From contig BAABNI010000002.1 of NCBI GenBank assembly GCA_040365065.1, forward strand, positions 124,001-188,000: a stretch of 64,000 bases of DNA. Direction: 5' to 3'. Numbering within the stretch: position 1 is the stretch's first letter; each line of letters starts with the position of its first letter. The notes under the pieces were generated by a model. It was not told the DNA's origin and did no database searches. It saw only the letters and a program-made list of their open reading frames with translations. The DNA comes from Pelagadaptatus aseana (GTDB taxonomy: Bacteria; Pseudomonadota; Gammaproteobacteria; Pseudomonadales; Cellvibrionaceae). A program made the translations under genes and the position numbers. This document shows, one piece after another, positions 34,806 through 43,661 of the stretch.

Positions 34806-36188
34806 TTAACGCAGTTTACGCACCTTGAATTTGCGACCTTTGATCTTGCCATCCGTCAGGCGTTTCAACGCCTTATTGGCCTGCCCCCGCTCAATGGCGA
34901 CGTAGGTGACATAGTCCATCACCGTAATCTTGCCCACCGCCTTGCCATTGATGCCCGCCTCACCGGTCAGCGCCCCCAGCACATCACCCGGGCGCACTTT
35001 TTCTTTACGGCCACCGGCAATACACAGGGTTACAAACGGCGGCGCCGGAATCGTGGCAGCTTCTACCGTAAGCGTTTCAACGGCCTCAAACTCCAACTCT
35101 CGCTGCTGATAATCGGCAATGGCATCGAATTTATAACGCTCCGAATCGGCCAACAAGCTCAACGCAAACCCCGCTTTACCGGCACGGCCGGTTCGACCAA
35201 TGCGATGCACGTAGACCTCGGCATCGCGGGGCAAATCGTAGTTCACCACCAACGGCAGATCATCCACATCCAAGCCTCGAGCGGCAACGTCGGTAGCCAC
35301 CAACACGGTGCAACTCAACTGCTTAAACTGCACCAGCACCTGATCACGATCACGCTGCTCAAGATCCCCGTGCAGGGCACTGGCCGAGATACCCTGCTCA
35401 CGCAAATGGGCACACACCTGCTGAGTGGCCTGCTTGGTGTTACAGAACACCACCGCCGCCTGTGGCTGATGAAGGCAGAGCAATTTAACCAGACTCTCCA
35501 GCCGCTCACTCTTCTGGCAGATATAAAACTGCTGATCGATCTGCTGATCGTTGTGCAGAGACTCTACCTGCACATGCTCGGGATCTTTCTGAAATTGAAC
35601 ACTGATGGCCTTAATATCTTTAGGAAAGGTGGCCGAGAAAAACAGCGTCTGCCTTGATGCCGGTGTCTGCTCGATGATGGTTCGCATATCCTCGATAAAT
35701 CCCATCTCCAGCATGCGATCGGCCTCATCCAGCACCACACATTTAGCGCGTTTAAGAGACAGGGTCTTCTTGCGTAGATGATCCTTAATCCGCCCCGGAG
35801 TGCCCACCACAATATGAGCACCATGCTCCAATGAGCCAATCTGCGGACCAATGGACTGGCCACCGCACAGGGTCACCACTTTGATGTTCTGCTGGTAGCG
35901 GGCCAGCCGACGGATTTCCGTAGCCACCTGGGTTGCCAGCTCCCGGGTTGGGCAGAGCACCAGAGCCTGGGTGCCAAAGTCTCTGGGGTTAAGCTGTTTC
36001 AGCAAAGGCAAAGCAAAAGTGGCGGTTTTACCGCTGCCAGTCTTGGCCTGAGCAATCAGATCCTTGCCAGCCAGAGCCAGCGGCAGGGCCAACGCCTGAA
36101 TCGGCGTCATCTCCCGATAACCCAGGTGTTCAAGATTTTTCAGCTGGGCAGGTGGTAGCGACAGGTTGGCAAAACTTTGATCACTCAT
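34806..36188 (-). CDS. dbpA: ATP-dependent RNA helicase DbpA
   Basis: A 460-residue DEAD-box helicase: Q motif (YREMTPIQALALP), Walker A AKTGSGKTA, VVLDEADRMLEMGF, SAT motif, and HRIGRTGRAGKAG. The last 70 residues, starting near FVTLCIAGGRKEKVRPGD, are the DbpA C-terminal RNA-binding domain, which in E. coli targets hairpin 92 of 23S rRNA. It helps assemble the large ribosomal subunit. ybiT lies 30 bases upstream on the same strand. Confidence 0.95.
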   Translation of the reverse strand: MSDQSFANLSLPPAQLKNLEHLGYREMTPIQALALPLALAGKDLIAQAKTGSGKTATFALPLLKQLNPRDFGTQALVLCPTRELATQVATEIRRLARYQQNIKVVTLCGGQSIGPQIGSLEHGAHIVVGTPGRIKDHLRKKTLSLKRAKCVVLDEADRMLEMGFIEDMRTIIEQTPASRQTLFFSATFPKDIKAISVQFQKDPEHVQVESLHNDQQIDQQFYICQKSERLESLVKLLCLHQPQAAVVFCNTKQATQQVCAHLREQGISASALHGDLEQRDRDQVLVQFKQLSCTVLVATDVAARGLDVDDLPLVVNYDLPRDAEVYVHRIGRTGRAGKAGFALSLLADSERYKFDAIADYQQRELEFEAVETLTVEAATIPAPPFVTLCIAGGRKEKVRPGDVLGALTGEAGINGKAVGKITVMDYVTYVAIERGQANKALKRLTDGKIKGRKFKVRKLR

Positions 36189-36218
36189 GGTGTTATCCCG
36201 TAATTATTAGTCTGACCG

Positions 36219-37814
36219 CTACTGCTCGGCCAGCTGGCTGGCCAGATACTCTTCGTAGGTGCCCTGAAAATCCACCAGTTGCTTATGGCGCACATCAATC
36301 ACCCGGGTCGCCAGCGAAGACACAAACTCGCGGTCGTGGCTGACAAAAATCAGGGTGCCTTCGTAATGTTCCAGCGCCAGATTCAACGCCTCGATGGATT
36401 CCATGTCGAGATGGTTGGTGGGTTCGTCCATCAACATCACGTTGGTGTCCATCATCATTAGCTTGCCAAACAACAGTCGGTTCTTTTCACCACCGGAGCA
36501 AACCTTGACCTGTTTTTTGAAATCACCGGAGGAAAACAACAAGCGCCCCAGCGTTGACCGGACAATCTGATCATCGTGCTTCGGCTTGCGCCACTGGCTC
36601 ATCCAGTCAAACAGATTCAGATCGCAATCAAAATCGGCGGTACTGTCCTGCGGACAATAGCCCAGCGTGGCATTCTCCGCCCATTTTACCGTGCCTTCAT
36701 TGGGCGTCAGCTCACCCATCAGGCAGCGCAGCAGGGTGGTTTTACCGGCACCGTTTTCGCCAATAATAGCCAGTCGGGAACCAGCTTCCAGAATCAGGTT
36801 GCCGTCACTGAACAGGGATTCACCATCAAAACCGTGGCCCAGCTTTTCCAGAATCAGCGATTGGCGATGCAGCTTGGTTTCCTGCTTAAAGCGGATATAG
36901 GGGCTGACACGACTGGAAGGCTTAATGTCTTCCAGCTTGATTTTTTCAATCTGCTTGGCGCGTGAAGTCGCCTGCTTGGCCTTGGAGGCGTTGGCGGAAA
37001 AGCGGCTGACAAACTGCTGCAACTCGGCAATCTGGGCACTCTTCTTGGCGTTTTCAGCCTGCAACAGTTCCCGGGCCTGGGTCGAGGCCGTCATAAAGTC
37101 ATCGTAGTTGCCGGGGTAGATGCGCAGCTCGCCATAATCAATATCGGCCATATGGGTGCACACGGAATTCAGAAAATGACGATCGTGCGAGATGATGATC
37201 ATGGTGCTCTGGCGGGAGTTCAACTCGGACTCCAGCCAGCGAATCGAATCAATATCAAGGTTGTTGGTGGGCTCATCCAGCAGCAAAATATCCGGATCGG
37301 AAAACAGAGCCTGCGCCAACAGCACCCGCAACTTCCAGCCCGGGGCCACCTCACTCATGGGACCGTAGTGCAACTCTTGTGCAATACCGGCACCCAGCAG
37401 AATCTCGCCGGCACGATTCTCGGCGCTGTAGCCATCCATCTCGGCAAAGCGCACTTCCAGATCCGCGACCTGCATGCCCTCTTCTTCGGACATCTCCGGC
37501 AAACTGTAGAGCCGATCCCGCTCCTGCTTCACCTGCCACAGCTCACTGTGCCCCATGATCACGGTGTCAATCACGCTGTATTCCTCAAAGGCAAACTGAT
37601 CCTGGCTCAATTTACCAACCCGCTCATCGGGCCCAAACGACACATTGCCAGCCGAGGGCTCCAGACTGCCATCGAGTATTTTCATAAACGTCGATTTGCC
37701 ACACCCGTTGGCACCAATCAGACCATAGCGATTGCCATCGCGAAATTTGACGGAAATATTTTCGAACAGGGGCTTGGCGCCAAACTGCATGGTGATGTTA
37801 GCGGTTGTAATCAC
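36219..37814 (-). CDS. ybiT: ABC-F family ATPase YbiT
   Basis: I set the start at the GTG at 37814 (531 residues, beginning M-I-T-T-A-N-I-T-M-Q-F-G), with AGGAA upstream; the longer open frame to 38006 encodes an unrelated N-terminal extension. Two ATPase domains are visible: Walker A GANGCGKST and GENGAGKTT, signature EVAPGWKLRV and CSGGEKNRLL, and Walker B ILLLDEPTNNLD and VMLMDEPTNHLD. ABC-F proteins act on ribosomes. Near-identity to the E. coli YbiT layout (e.g. MGHSELWQVKQERDR) supports the name. Confidence 0.93.
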   Translation of the reverse strand: MITTANITMQFGAKPLFENISVKFRDGNRYGLIGANGCGKSTFMKILDGSLEPSAGNVSFGPDERVGKLSQDQFAFEEYSVIDTVIMGHSELWQVKQERDRLYSLPEMSEEEGMQVADLEVRFAEMDGYSAENRAGEILLGAGIAQELHYGPMSEVAPGWKLRVLLAQALFSDPDILLLDEPTNNLDIDSIRWLESELNSRQSTMIIISHDRHFLNSVCTHMADIDYGELRIYPGNYDDFMTASTQARELLQAENAKKSAQIAELQQFVSRFSANASKAKQATSRAKQIEKIKLEDIKPSSRVSPYIRFKQETKLHRQSLILEKLGHGFDGESLFSDGNLILEAGSRLAIIGENGAGKTTLLRCLMGELTPNEGTVKWAENATLGYCPQDSTADFDCDLNLFDWMSQWRKPKHDDQIVRSTLGRLLFSSGDFKKQVKVCSGGEKNRLLFGKLMMMDTNVMLMDEPTNHLDMESIEALNLALEHYEGTLIFVSHDREFVSSLATRVIDVRHKQLVDFQGTYEEYLASQLAEQ

Positions 37815-38077
37815 GGGAAATTCCTGAAGATAGCGGCCCAAATACCGGGGCCTGAGAGGGATATTGGCAAGGTGGCGAACTATAAAGACTCGGCGCCTTA
37901 ATGTCGAGATAAACGACCAGGTCAAAACCCTGACAAAGACAGGGTTAAGCCAAAGCTTGCCGCAAGAAAACACGGACAGTAAAAATGCGTACATAAGAGC
38001 CAGCATTCATAGTAAAATGCTCGGCTTTTGGCGTCATCAGACCCACATTTTACTATTCTCAGGCAATACTGACCCCT
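37815..38077. other. Divergent intergenic region ybiT / yffB-like
   Basis: 263 bases between two divergent start codons. It must contain promoters for both genes, but I see no near-consensus pair that I would call. No hairpin terminator or repeat stands out. Confidence 0.5.
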
Positions 38078-38425
38078 ATGAACGTTACTCTTTACGGCAT
38101 CCCCAACTGTGACACCGTCAAAAAAGCCCGCGTTTGGCTGGACGACAACAATATCGAGCACCGCTTTCACGACTTCCGCAAAGACGGCCTGGAAGCCGAT
38201 CAGGTGAAACAGTGGATTACCACACTGGCGCTGGACACCGTGATCAACAAGCGCAGCACCAGCTGGAAAGCGCTGACAGATGAACAGAAGAATGGCCTGA
38301 ACGAACAAACTGCGGTTGAACTGATTCTAGACAGCCCCACATTGATTAAACGACCACTGCTGGACAAAGACGGCGAGCTGCAAGTGGGCTTTAAAGCAGC
38401 TAATTACGAATCCACTTTTGCCTAA
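38078..38425 (+). CDS. ArsC/Spx-family thioredoxin-fold protein (YffB-like)
   Basis: A 115-residue protein with YGIPNCDTVKKARVWL (single redox Cys in C-x-x-T) and the family's FHDFRKDGL and VNKRSTSWKAL-like segments. YffB homologues typically sit next to dapE or dapD in gammaproteobacteria, as here. The biochemical role is unclear; a glutathione-dependent thiol function has been proposed for the family. It is 55 bases upstream of dapD. Confidence 0.9.
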   Translation: MNVTLYGIPNCDTVKKARVWLDDNNIEHRFHDFRKDGLEADQVKQWITTLALDTVINKRSTSWKALTDEQKNGLNEQTAVELILDSPTLIKRPLLDKDGELQVGFKAANYESTFA

Positions 38426-38480
38426 AGGCAGTACTTACTGCATATCGAATTTTTATTACTGATTAAAACGGAAACTGACC

Positions 38481-39515
38481 ATGACTCAACTCTACGCAAT
38501 CGGCCTCGGTGTCGGCACCCAGAACAACAACGGCGAATGGCTGGAAGTTTTCTACCCTCAGCCTCTGATGAATCCATCCGCTGACGTAGCCGCTGCCATC
38601 AGCAACGTGCTGGGCTACAGCGAGGGCAATCAGGTAATCGACATTGCCGCTGACAAACTGGAAGAACTGAGCCGCGCTCTGGATTCCGCCGGTGCCGCGG
38701 ATCAGGCTGCCATTGCCAAGTCCTTTGCCGGCAGCAAGCGCCCTCTGGTTGCTACCATTCTGGCTGCTGACGAAGCTCCAACTTCAGTGCCCGAGGGCTA
38801 CCTGAAACTGCACCTGATCTCCCACCGTCTGGTTAAGCCCCATCAAACCAGCCTGGCCGGCCTGTTTGGCGTACTGCCCAATGTGGCCTGGACCAACCAG
38901 GGTGCAGTGGATCTGAGCGAGCTGACCGAGCGTCAACTGCAGGCCCGCGTTAACGGCGAGCTGCTGGAAGTATCCTGCGTCGACAAATTCCCGAAAATGA
39001 CCAACTACGTGGTACCGGCCGGTGTTCGCATCGCCCACACCGCGCGCGTGCGCCTGGGTGCTTACCTGGGTGAAGGCACCACCATCATGCACGAAGGTTT
39101 TGTTAACTTTAACGCTGGCACCGAAGGCCCGGGCATGATCGAAGGCCGCATCTCTGCCGGCGTATTCGTGGGTAAAGGTTCCGATCTGGGTGGTGGCTGC
39201 TCCACCATGGGCACCCTGTCTGGTGGCGGTGACATCGTCATCTCTGTCGGTGATGAGTGCCTGCTCGGCGCCAACGCCGGTATCGGCATTCCTCTGGGCG
39301 ATCGCTGCACCGTGGAAGCCGGTTTGTACATTACTGCAGGCACCAAAGTGGCCGTACTGGACGACAAGGGCGAGCTGGTTGAGCACGTTAAGTGCCGTGA
39401 TCTGGCCGGCAAATCCGACCTGTTGTTCCGTCGCAACTCTGTGACCGGTGCGGTTGAGTGCAAAACCAACAAGAGCGCCATTGCCCTGAACGAAGAGCTG
39501 CACGCTCACAACTAA
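38481..39515 (+). CDS. dapD: Tetrahydrodipicolinate N-succinyltransferase DapD (long form)
   Basis: A 344-residue enzyme with an extended N-terminal domain and a C-terminal left-handed beta helix (VRLGAYLGEGTTIMHEGFVN, GGGCSTMGTLSGGGD, LLGANAGIGIPLGD). It corresponds to the Pseudomonas-type long DapD, not the 274-residue E. coli form. It transfers succinyl from succinyl-CoA onto tetrahydrodipicolinate in lysine/diaminopimelate synthesis. Confidence 0.95.
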   Translation: MTQLYAIGLGVGTQNNNGEWLEVFYPQPLMNPSADVAAAISNVLGYSEGNQVIDIAADKLEELSRALDSAGAADQAAIAKSFAGSKRPLVATILAADEAPTSVPEGYLKLHLISHRLVKPHQTSLAGLFGVLPNVAWTNQGAVDLSELTERQLQARVNGELLEVSCVDKFPKMTNYVVPAGVRIAHTARVRLGAYLGEGTTIMHEGFVNFNAGTEGPGMIEGRISAGVFVGKGSDLGGGCSTMGTLSGGGDIVISVGDECLLGANAGIGIPLGDRCTVEAGLYITAGTKVAVLDDKGELVEHVKCRDLAGKSDLLFRRNSVTGAVECKTNKSAIALNEELHAHN

Positions 39516-39551
39516 GCCCTCCCGAAAAGGAGTCTAAAACAGGAAGCCGCC

Positions 39552-40499
39552 ATGAGAGTTGTTAAAATCACCTTACTGTCACTGGCGGCTCTCGTGTTGC
39601 TCGGTTTAGCCGCACTGGCTGTTGCGCTGTTTCAGGCACACCAAAAGTATCAGCCACTGACCGATACCTTCCACCACGCCGGTGGTAACAGCATCAGTCT
39701 CACTGACGGTCGCATCAGCTACCAGTGGCACGGCCCTGAAGAGGGCGAAGTGGTGGTGTTGGTGCACGGCTTTTCCACCCCCAAATTTGTCTGGCAAAAC
39801 ACCGTGCCGGATTTGGTGTCTGCCGGTTATCGGGTGCTGACTTACGATCACTTTGGCCGCGGCCATTCCGATCGCCCCGAGCAAACCTACAATCGCGACT
39901 TCTATGTGCGCGAACTCAAAGAACTGCTTGATGGTCTGGGCCTGCAACAGCCGTTAAAGCTGGTGGGTTACTCCATGGGGGGCGCCAATATCACCAGTTT
40001 TGCCGCCAGTTACCCCGAGCGGGCAAAACAATTGGTGTTGTTGGCACCGGCCGGGTTTCTGCAGCCCTATACCGGGCTGTTTAAACAGCTGGCCAAACCG
40101 GTAATTGGTGAACAGTTACTCACTCTGGCCGGACCGGACAGGTTTGTCGATGCTCTGCAAACAGCGGTAGACAACGGTCTGATCAGTGCCGACACGCCGC
40201 AACAATTTGCGACCCAGTTTCGGGTTCAGGGCACGCCCTATGCTCTGAACTCGACACTGCACAATTACCCGTTTTACGATCTCAAGGATGATTATCATCA
40301 GGTGGGTCAAAGCCAGATTCCGTTTACGGTAATCTGGGGGGATCAGGACAAAATTTGCCCCATTGACGGTGCCATTGCCATGCAACAACAGGTGCAACAA
40401 ATGCAGCTGAAAACCCTGACTGGCGCCCGTCACGACTTTACTTTTACCCAGGCCTCGCGGGTAAACCCCTTAATTCTGGAAGCTCTGCAAAGACTATGA
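39552..40499 (+). CDS. Membrane-anchored alpha/beta hydrolase
   Basis: A 315-residue protein with an N-terminal hydrophobic helix (about 7-29) that should anchor it to the inner membrane. The alpha/beta-hydrolase fold has oxyanion segment LVHGFSTP, nucleophile elbow GYSMGG (catalytic Ser), the acid in WGDQDKICP and the His in GARHDFTF. Substrate is unknown; the sequence resembles lipolytic or C-C hydrolases. Its stop overlaps the dapE start by four bases (ATGA), but the link with lysine synthesis is probably only transcriptional. Confidence 0.88.
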   Translation: MRVVKITLLSLAALVLLGLAALAVALFQAHQKYQPLTDTFHHAGGNSISLTDGRISYQWHGPEEGEVVVLVHGFSTPKFVWQNTVPDLVSAGYRVLTYDHFGRGHSDRPEQTYNRDFYVRELKELLDGLGLQQPLKLVGYSMGGANITSFAASYPERAKQLVLLAPAGFLQPYTGLFKQLAKPVIGEQLLTLAGPDRFVDALQTAVDNGLISADTPQQFATQFRVQGTPYALNSTLHNYPFYDLKDDYHQVGQSQIPFTVIWGDQDKICPIDGAIAMQQQVQQMQLKTLTGARHDFTFTQASRVNPLILEALQRL

Positions 40500-41650
40500 C
40501 TGACACAACCCCGGCAACTGCAATGACCCCTACTCTGGAACTGGCCTGCGACCTGATAAGCCGCCGCTCCGTCACCCCTGAAGATGCCGGTTGCCAACAG
40601 CTGATGGCCGAACGCCTGGAGGCGATAGGCTTTAAATGTGAGCATCTGCGCTTTGACGACACCGACAACCTCTGGGCGGTTCGCGGCGACAGCGGCCCAA
40701 TTTTTTGCTTTGCCGGACACACCGATGTGGTACCCACCGGCCCGGAAGCCAACTGGCAAACACCACCGTTCGATCCCACTTTTGTTGATGGCATGCTCCA
40801 TGGCCGCGGTGCCGCCGATATGAAGGGCAGCTTGGCCTCCATGATCATTGCCTGCGAAGAGTTTGTCGCCAAACACCCGGATCACACAGGACGCATTGCC
40901 TTTCTGATTACCAGCGACGAAGAAGGCCCGGCCACCAACGGCACAGTAAAAGTTGTGGAGCGGCTGGAAGAGCGCAATGAAAAAATCACCTGGTGTCTGG
41001 TCGGTGAGCCATCGAGCACCACTGAAACCGGAGACACCATTAAAAATGGCCGCCGTGGCTCGCTGGGCTGCTGGTTAACCGTCAAGGGGGTTCAGGGTCA
41101 TGTGGCCTACCCGCATCTGGCCAAAAACCCGATCCACAGCTTTGCCCCGGCTCTGGCCGAACTGGCCGCTGAACACTGGGATCACGGCAACGATTTTTTC
41201 CCGGCCACCAGTTTTCAGGTATCCAATATCAACAGCGGTACCGGTGCCACCAATGTGATTCCCGGCGAAGTCCATGTCATTTTTAACTTCCGCTTCTCAA
41301 CCGAGCTGACTGAAGAGATCCTGCGCCAGCGCACCGAGGCCATTCTCGACAAGCACAATCTGGATTACGACATCGACTGGCGCCTGAGCGGTCAGCCGTT
41401 CCTGACCGCCGAGGGTCCGCTCGTGGACGCCGCCGTGGCCGCGATCAAGACCGAAGCCGGTATCGATACCGAGCTGTCCACCGCCGGGGGCACCTCCGAT
41501 GGCCGCTTTATTGCGCCTACCGGGGCTCAGGTTGTGGAGTTGGGGCCGGTGAATGCCACCATTCATAAGGTGGATGAGTGCGTTCGCGCCGAGGATTTGA
41601 ACATTCTGTCGCGGATTTATGAAAAGATTTTGGTGAACCTGCTGGCCTGA
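40496..41650 (+). CDS. dapE: Succinyl-diaminopimelate desuccinylase DapE
   Basis: A 384-residue M20 metallopeptidase-fold enzyme. Metal ligands are in CFAGHTDVVPTG (His), GRGAADMKGS (Asp), SDEEGPATNG (Glu pair) and near the C-terminus NATIHKVDEC (His). The dimerisation lid (IKNGRRGSLGCWLTVKG) is complete. It removes succinate from N-succinyl-diaminopimelate. It overlaps the hydrolase gene upstream. Confidence 0.95.
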   Translation: MTDTTPATAMTPTLELACDLISRRSVTPEDAGCQQLMAERLEAIGFKCEHLRFDDTDNLWAVRGDSGPIFCFAGHTDVVPTGPEANWQTPPFDPTFVDGMLHGRGAADMKGSLASMIIACEEFVAKHPDHTGRIAFLITSDEEGPATNGTVKVVERLEERNEKITWCLVGEPSSTTETGDTIKNGRRGSLGCWLTVKGVQGHVAYPHLAKNPIHSFAPALAELAAEHWDHGNDFFPATSFQVSNINSGTGATNVIPGEVHVIFNFRFSTELTEEILRQRTEAILDKHNLDYDIDWRLSGQPFLTAEGPLVDAAVAAIKTEAGIDTELSTAGGTSDGRFIAPTGAQVVELGPVNATIHKVDECVRAEDLNILSRIYEKILVNLLA

Positions 41651-41692
41651 GTGGCATCGCTTGCCTTTATCACTACGACCAACGCTTCCTTT

Positions 41693-41811
41693 GTTATTCT
41701 GAAGGCTATCGCTTCCCTTGGTCATTCTGACGGCAATCGATCCCTTTGGTCATTCTGACGACCAAAGGGAGGAAGAATCTCATTAAGATCCTTCCCCAAG
41801 CTCAGGATGAC
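41693..41811. repeat. 28-base tandem units leading into GTCAT-ended repeat, copy 2
   Basis: Two 28-base units (41693-41720 and 41721-41748), each starting G-T-[TC]-A-T-T-C-T-G-A, run into a longer palindromic unit at 41749-41811 that starts GTCATTCTGACG and ends CTCAGGATGAC. The inner arms GGAAGAATCT and AGATCCTTCC pair with one mismatch. It fills the gap between dapE and the ABC1 gene. Confidence 0.8.
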
Positions 41812-41891
41812 ACCCTTGGTGTCAATTAGGGGGCAGTTTCCAAAAATCTTTTGCATGATTTTATATCGTATTTTCACAAGGTATTTTTCCA

Positions 41892-43253
41892 ATGGCCCGT
41901 CTGCCTAAACTGCCCCGTTTACCCAAGTCCATCAGCGTTTTACCTAAACCGGTCGATCGAGGTAACAGCTCTGTCGGTTTCGCAGAACTGGGCCTGCGCG
42001 GCAGTGTTCGCCTGACTCAGACCGTGATTCAGCTCTACCCGCGAGCGGCCAGATGGCTGATCAAGCGCAAAGTACCGCCCGCCAAAGAAGTGCGGGAACT
42101 GTTTGAAGCTCTGGGCGCCACCTACATCAAATTCGGTCAGTTTATCGCCAGTTCCCCATCGGTATTCCCCACCGAGTACGTGGAAGAGTTCCAACTGTTG
42201 CTGGATCAGACCGAGCCCATGGCTTTCAACAAAATCAAACAGATTGTTGAGAAGGATCTGAACCAACCTCTGAACAAAACCTTCAGCTATTTCGATCCGG
42301 AACCGCTGGCGTCTGCCTCCATCGCCCAGGTCCATGCCGCGGTGCTGGAGACCGGTGAAGATGTGGTGGTCAAAGTCCAGAAGCCGGGTGTTGCCACCGA
42401 AATCATGGTGGATCTGCACACGGTGTATCTGATGACCCGCCTGATGGAATTGATCCTGCCCAATATGGATCAGGAAGCCATCGCCGGCATCATCGAAGAA
42501 ATGTACCAGTCCATGATCGACGAGTGCGATTTTGAGAAAGAAGCTGACAACCTTGATCACTTCCGTCAGTTCCTGCAGAACACCGGCAATCAGGACGTTG
42601 TCGCTCCGAAACCCTATCGTCAGGTATCCGGGCCCAAGGTTCTGGTGATGGAGCGCCTCTACGGCTGCTCCATGGCTGACCGAGCCGCGTTAAGCCAGCA
42701 TCGGGGTAATCCGGCCAACGCCCTGTTCAGCGCTCTGAACACCTGGTTTGCCAGCCTGACAGCCTGTGATTTTTTCCATGCCGATCTGCACAGCGGCAAT
42801 ATGCTATTGCTCAATGATGGTCGGGTCGGGTTTATCGATTTTGGCATGGTGGGCCGGGTGAAATCGGAAGCTTGGGAGGCCATGTTCAGACTGTTTACCG
42901 CTCTGGGTAATGAAGACTACCGCGGCATTGCCGAAGCCATGGTGGCGGTGGGAATCACCCGCGAAAAAGTGAACATGGATCGACTGACGGTGGATATCCG
43001 CAACCTGTTCAGCTCCATGCAGTCGGTTAACCCGGAAACCATGATGGGCAATCTTGGCCAAGGCAAGACCGACGACATCAATGACATGATGATTCAGCTG
43101 GGTGAAATTGGTAAGAACTACGGCATCCGCTTTCCGCGGGCCTTTACCATGTTACTTAAGCAGTTCCTGTATTTTGATCGCTATATGCAGATTCTGGAAC
43201 CGGGCGGCAGTGTGTTTGATAACCCCAATATTGAGATGCTGCCGGGGCAATAA
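41892..43253 (+). CDS. ABC1/UbiB-family atypical kinase
   Basis: A 453-residue protein of the ABC1/UbiB/ADCK group: the KxGQ motif (YIKFGQFIASSP), the Ala-rich nucleotide loop ASASIAQVHAA, the VVVKVQKPG lysine, and DLHSGNMLL and IDFGMVG for metal binding. Unlike E. coli UbiB it has no obvious C-terminal pair of membrane helices. Family members bind or phosphorylate small molecules and support ubiquinone synthesis or lipid export. The gene stands alone between two repeat-bearing gaps. Confidence 0.9.
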   Translation: MARLPKLPRLPKSISVLPKPVDRGNSSVGFAELGLRGSVRLTQTVIQLYPRAARWLIKRKVPPAKEVRELFEALGATYIKFGQFIASSPSVFPTEYVEEFQLLLDQTEPMAFNKIKQIVEKDLNQPLNKTFSYFDPEPLASASIAQVHAAVLETGEDVVVKVQKPGVATEIMVDLHTVYLMTRLMELILPNMDQEAIAGIIEEMYQSMIDECDFEKEADNLDHFRQFLQNTGNQDVVAPKPYRQVSGPKVLVMERLYGCSMADRAALSQHRGNPANALFSALNTWFASLTACDFFHADLHSGNMLLLNDGRVGFIDFGMVGRVKSEAWEAMFRLFTALGNEDYRGIAEAMVAVGITREKVNMDRLTVDIRNLFSSMQSVNPETMMGNLGQGKTDDINDMMIQLGEIGKNYGIRFPRAFTMLLKQFLYFDRYMQILEPGGSVFDNPNIEMLPGQ

Positions 43254-43270
43254 TATCTGTTTGTTTTATT

Positions 43271-43318
43271 GTCATCTTGAGCGTTAACGAGAGATCTCTC
43301 ACATGCGTTCGAGATGAC
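43271..43318. repeat. GTCAT-ended dispersed repeat, copy 3 (degenerate)
   Basis: Starts GTCATCTTGAGCG and ends GAGATGAC, with the palindrome GAGAGATCTCTC in the middle. It lies just after the ABC1 stop and, on the other strand, just after the 36-codon gene. Confidence 0.65.
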
Positions 43319-43342
43319 AGTTTCCTGCCTACGAGATGGCAT

Positions 43343-43453
43343 TCAGAACCAAAAAGCTCCGCAACGCTCGCCTTCAACCCCCATGCGACCTGAGAGCTTG
43401 CCACGTAAAACAACCTTGTGATTGATGGCTACCAGTTTGACAAAGCGACGCAT
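43343..43453 (-). CDS. Small basic protein (36 codons) with own promoter and Shine-Dalgarno
   Basis: On the minus strand an ATG at 43453 opens a frame of 36 codons ending in TGA at 43343. The product starts MRRFVKLVAINHKVVLRGKL and continues to GAFWF; it is strongly basic and has no membrane helix. GGAGGTG sits six bases before the ATG. A near-consensus promoter lies 50 bases further up (43502-43529). No homologue is recognised. The combination of promoter, Shine-Dalgarno and in-frame stop in an otherwise gene-free 408-base gap is the only evidence. Confidence 0.45.
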   Translation of the reverse strand: MRRFVKLVAINHKVVLRGKLSGRMGVEGERCGAFWF

Positions 43454-43501
43454 GGGATACACCTCCATTGGCGGGTTCGGGATTTGATCGAATTGGCGCG
43501 C

Positions 43502-43529
43502 ATCATACAAGCCGTGTCGTCAAAGTCAA
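43502..43529 (-). promoter_or_regulatory. Predicted sigma-70 promoter for the 36-codon gene
   Basis: On the minus strand TTGACT (43524-43529) and TATGAT (43502-43507) are separated by 16 bases, matching the sigma-70 consensus at ten of twelve positions. Transcription would begin near 43495 and reach the small gene after a leader of about 40 bases. Confidence 0.55.
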
Positions 43530-43661
43530 CAAACTGCACAAATAACCAGCATAACCCTGATCTATGGCAAGCCCCCCTTTGCTTCACCACAACAGCGAGT
43601 AAGATAGACACATCATTTCCATAATTTTGATGCCCTATTTGACACTCCCTATTGATGCCCT

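Noticed and set aside
41693..41811. CRISPR-like array
   Set aside because: The units follow each other directly without unique spacers, and no cas genes are in the window.
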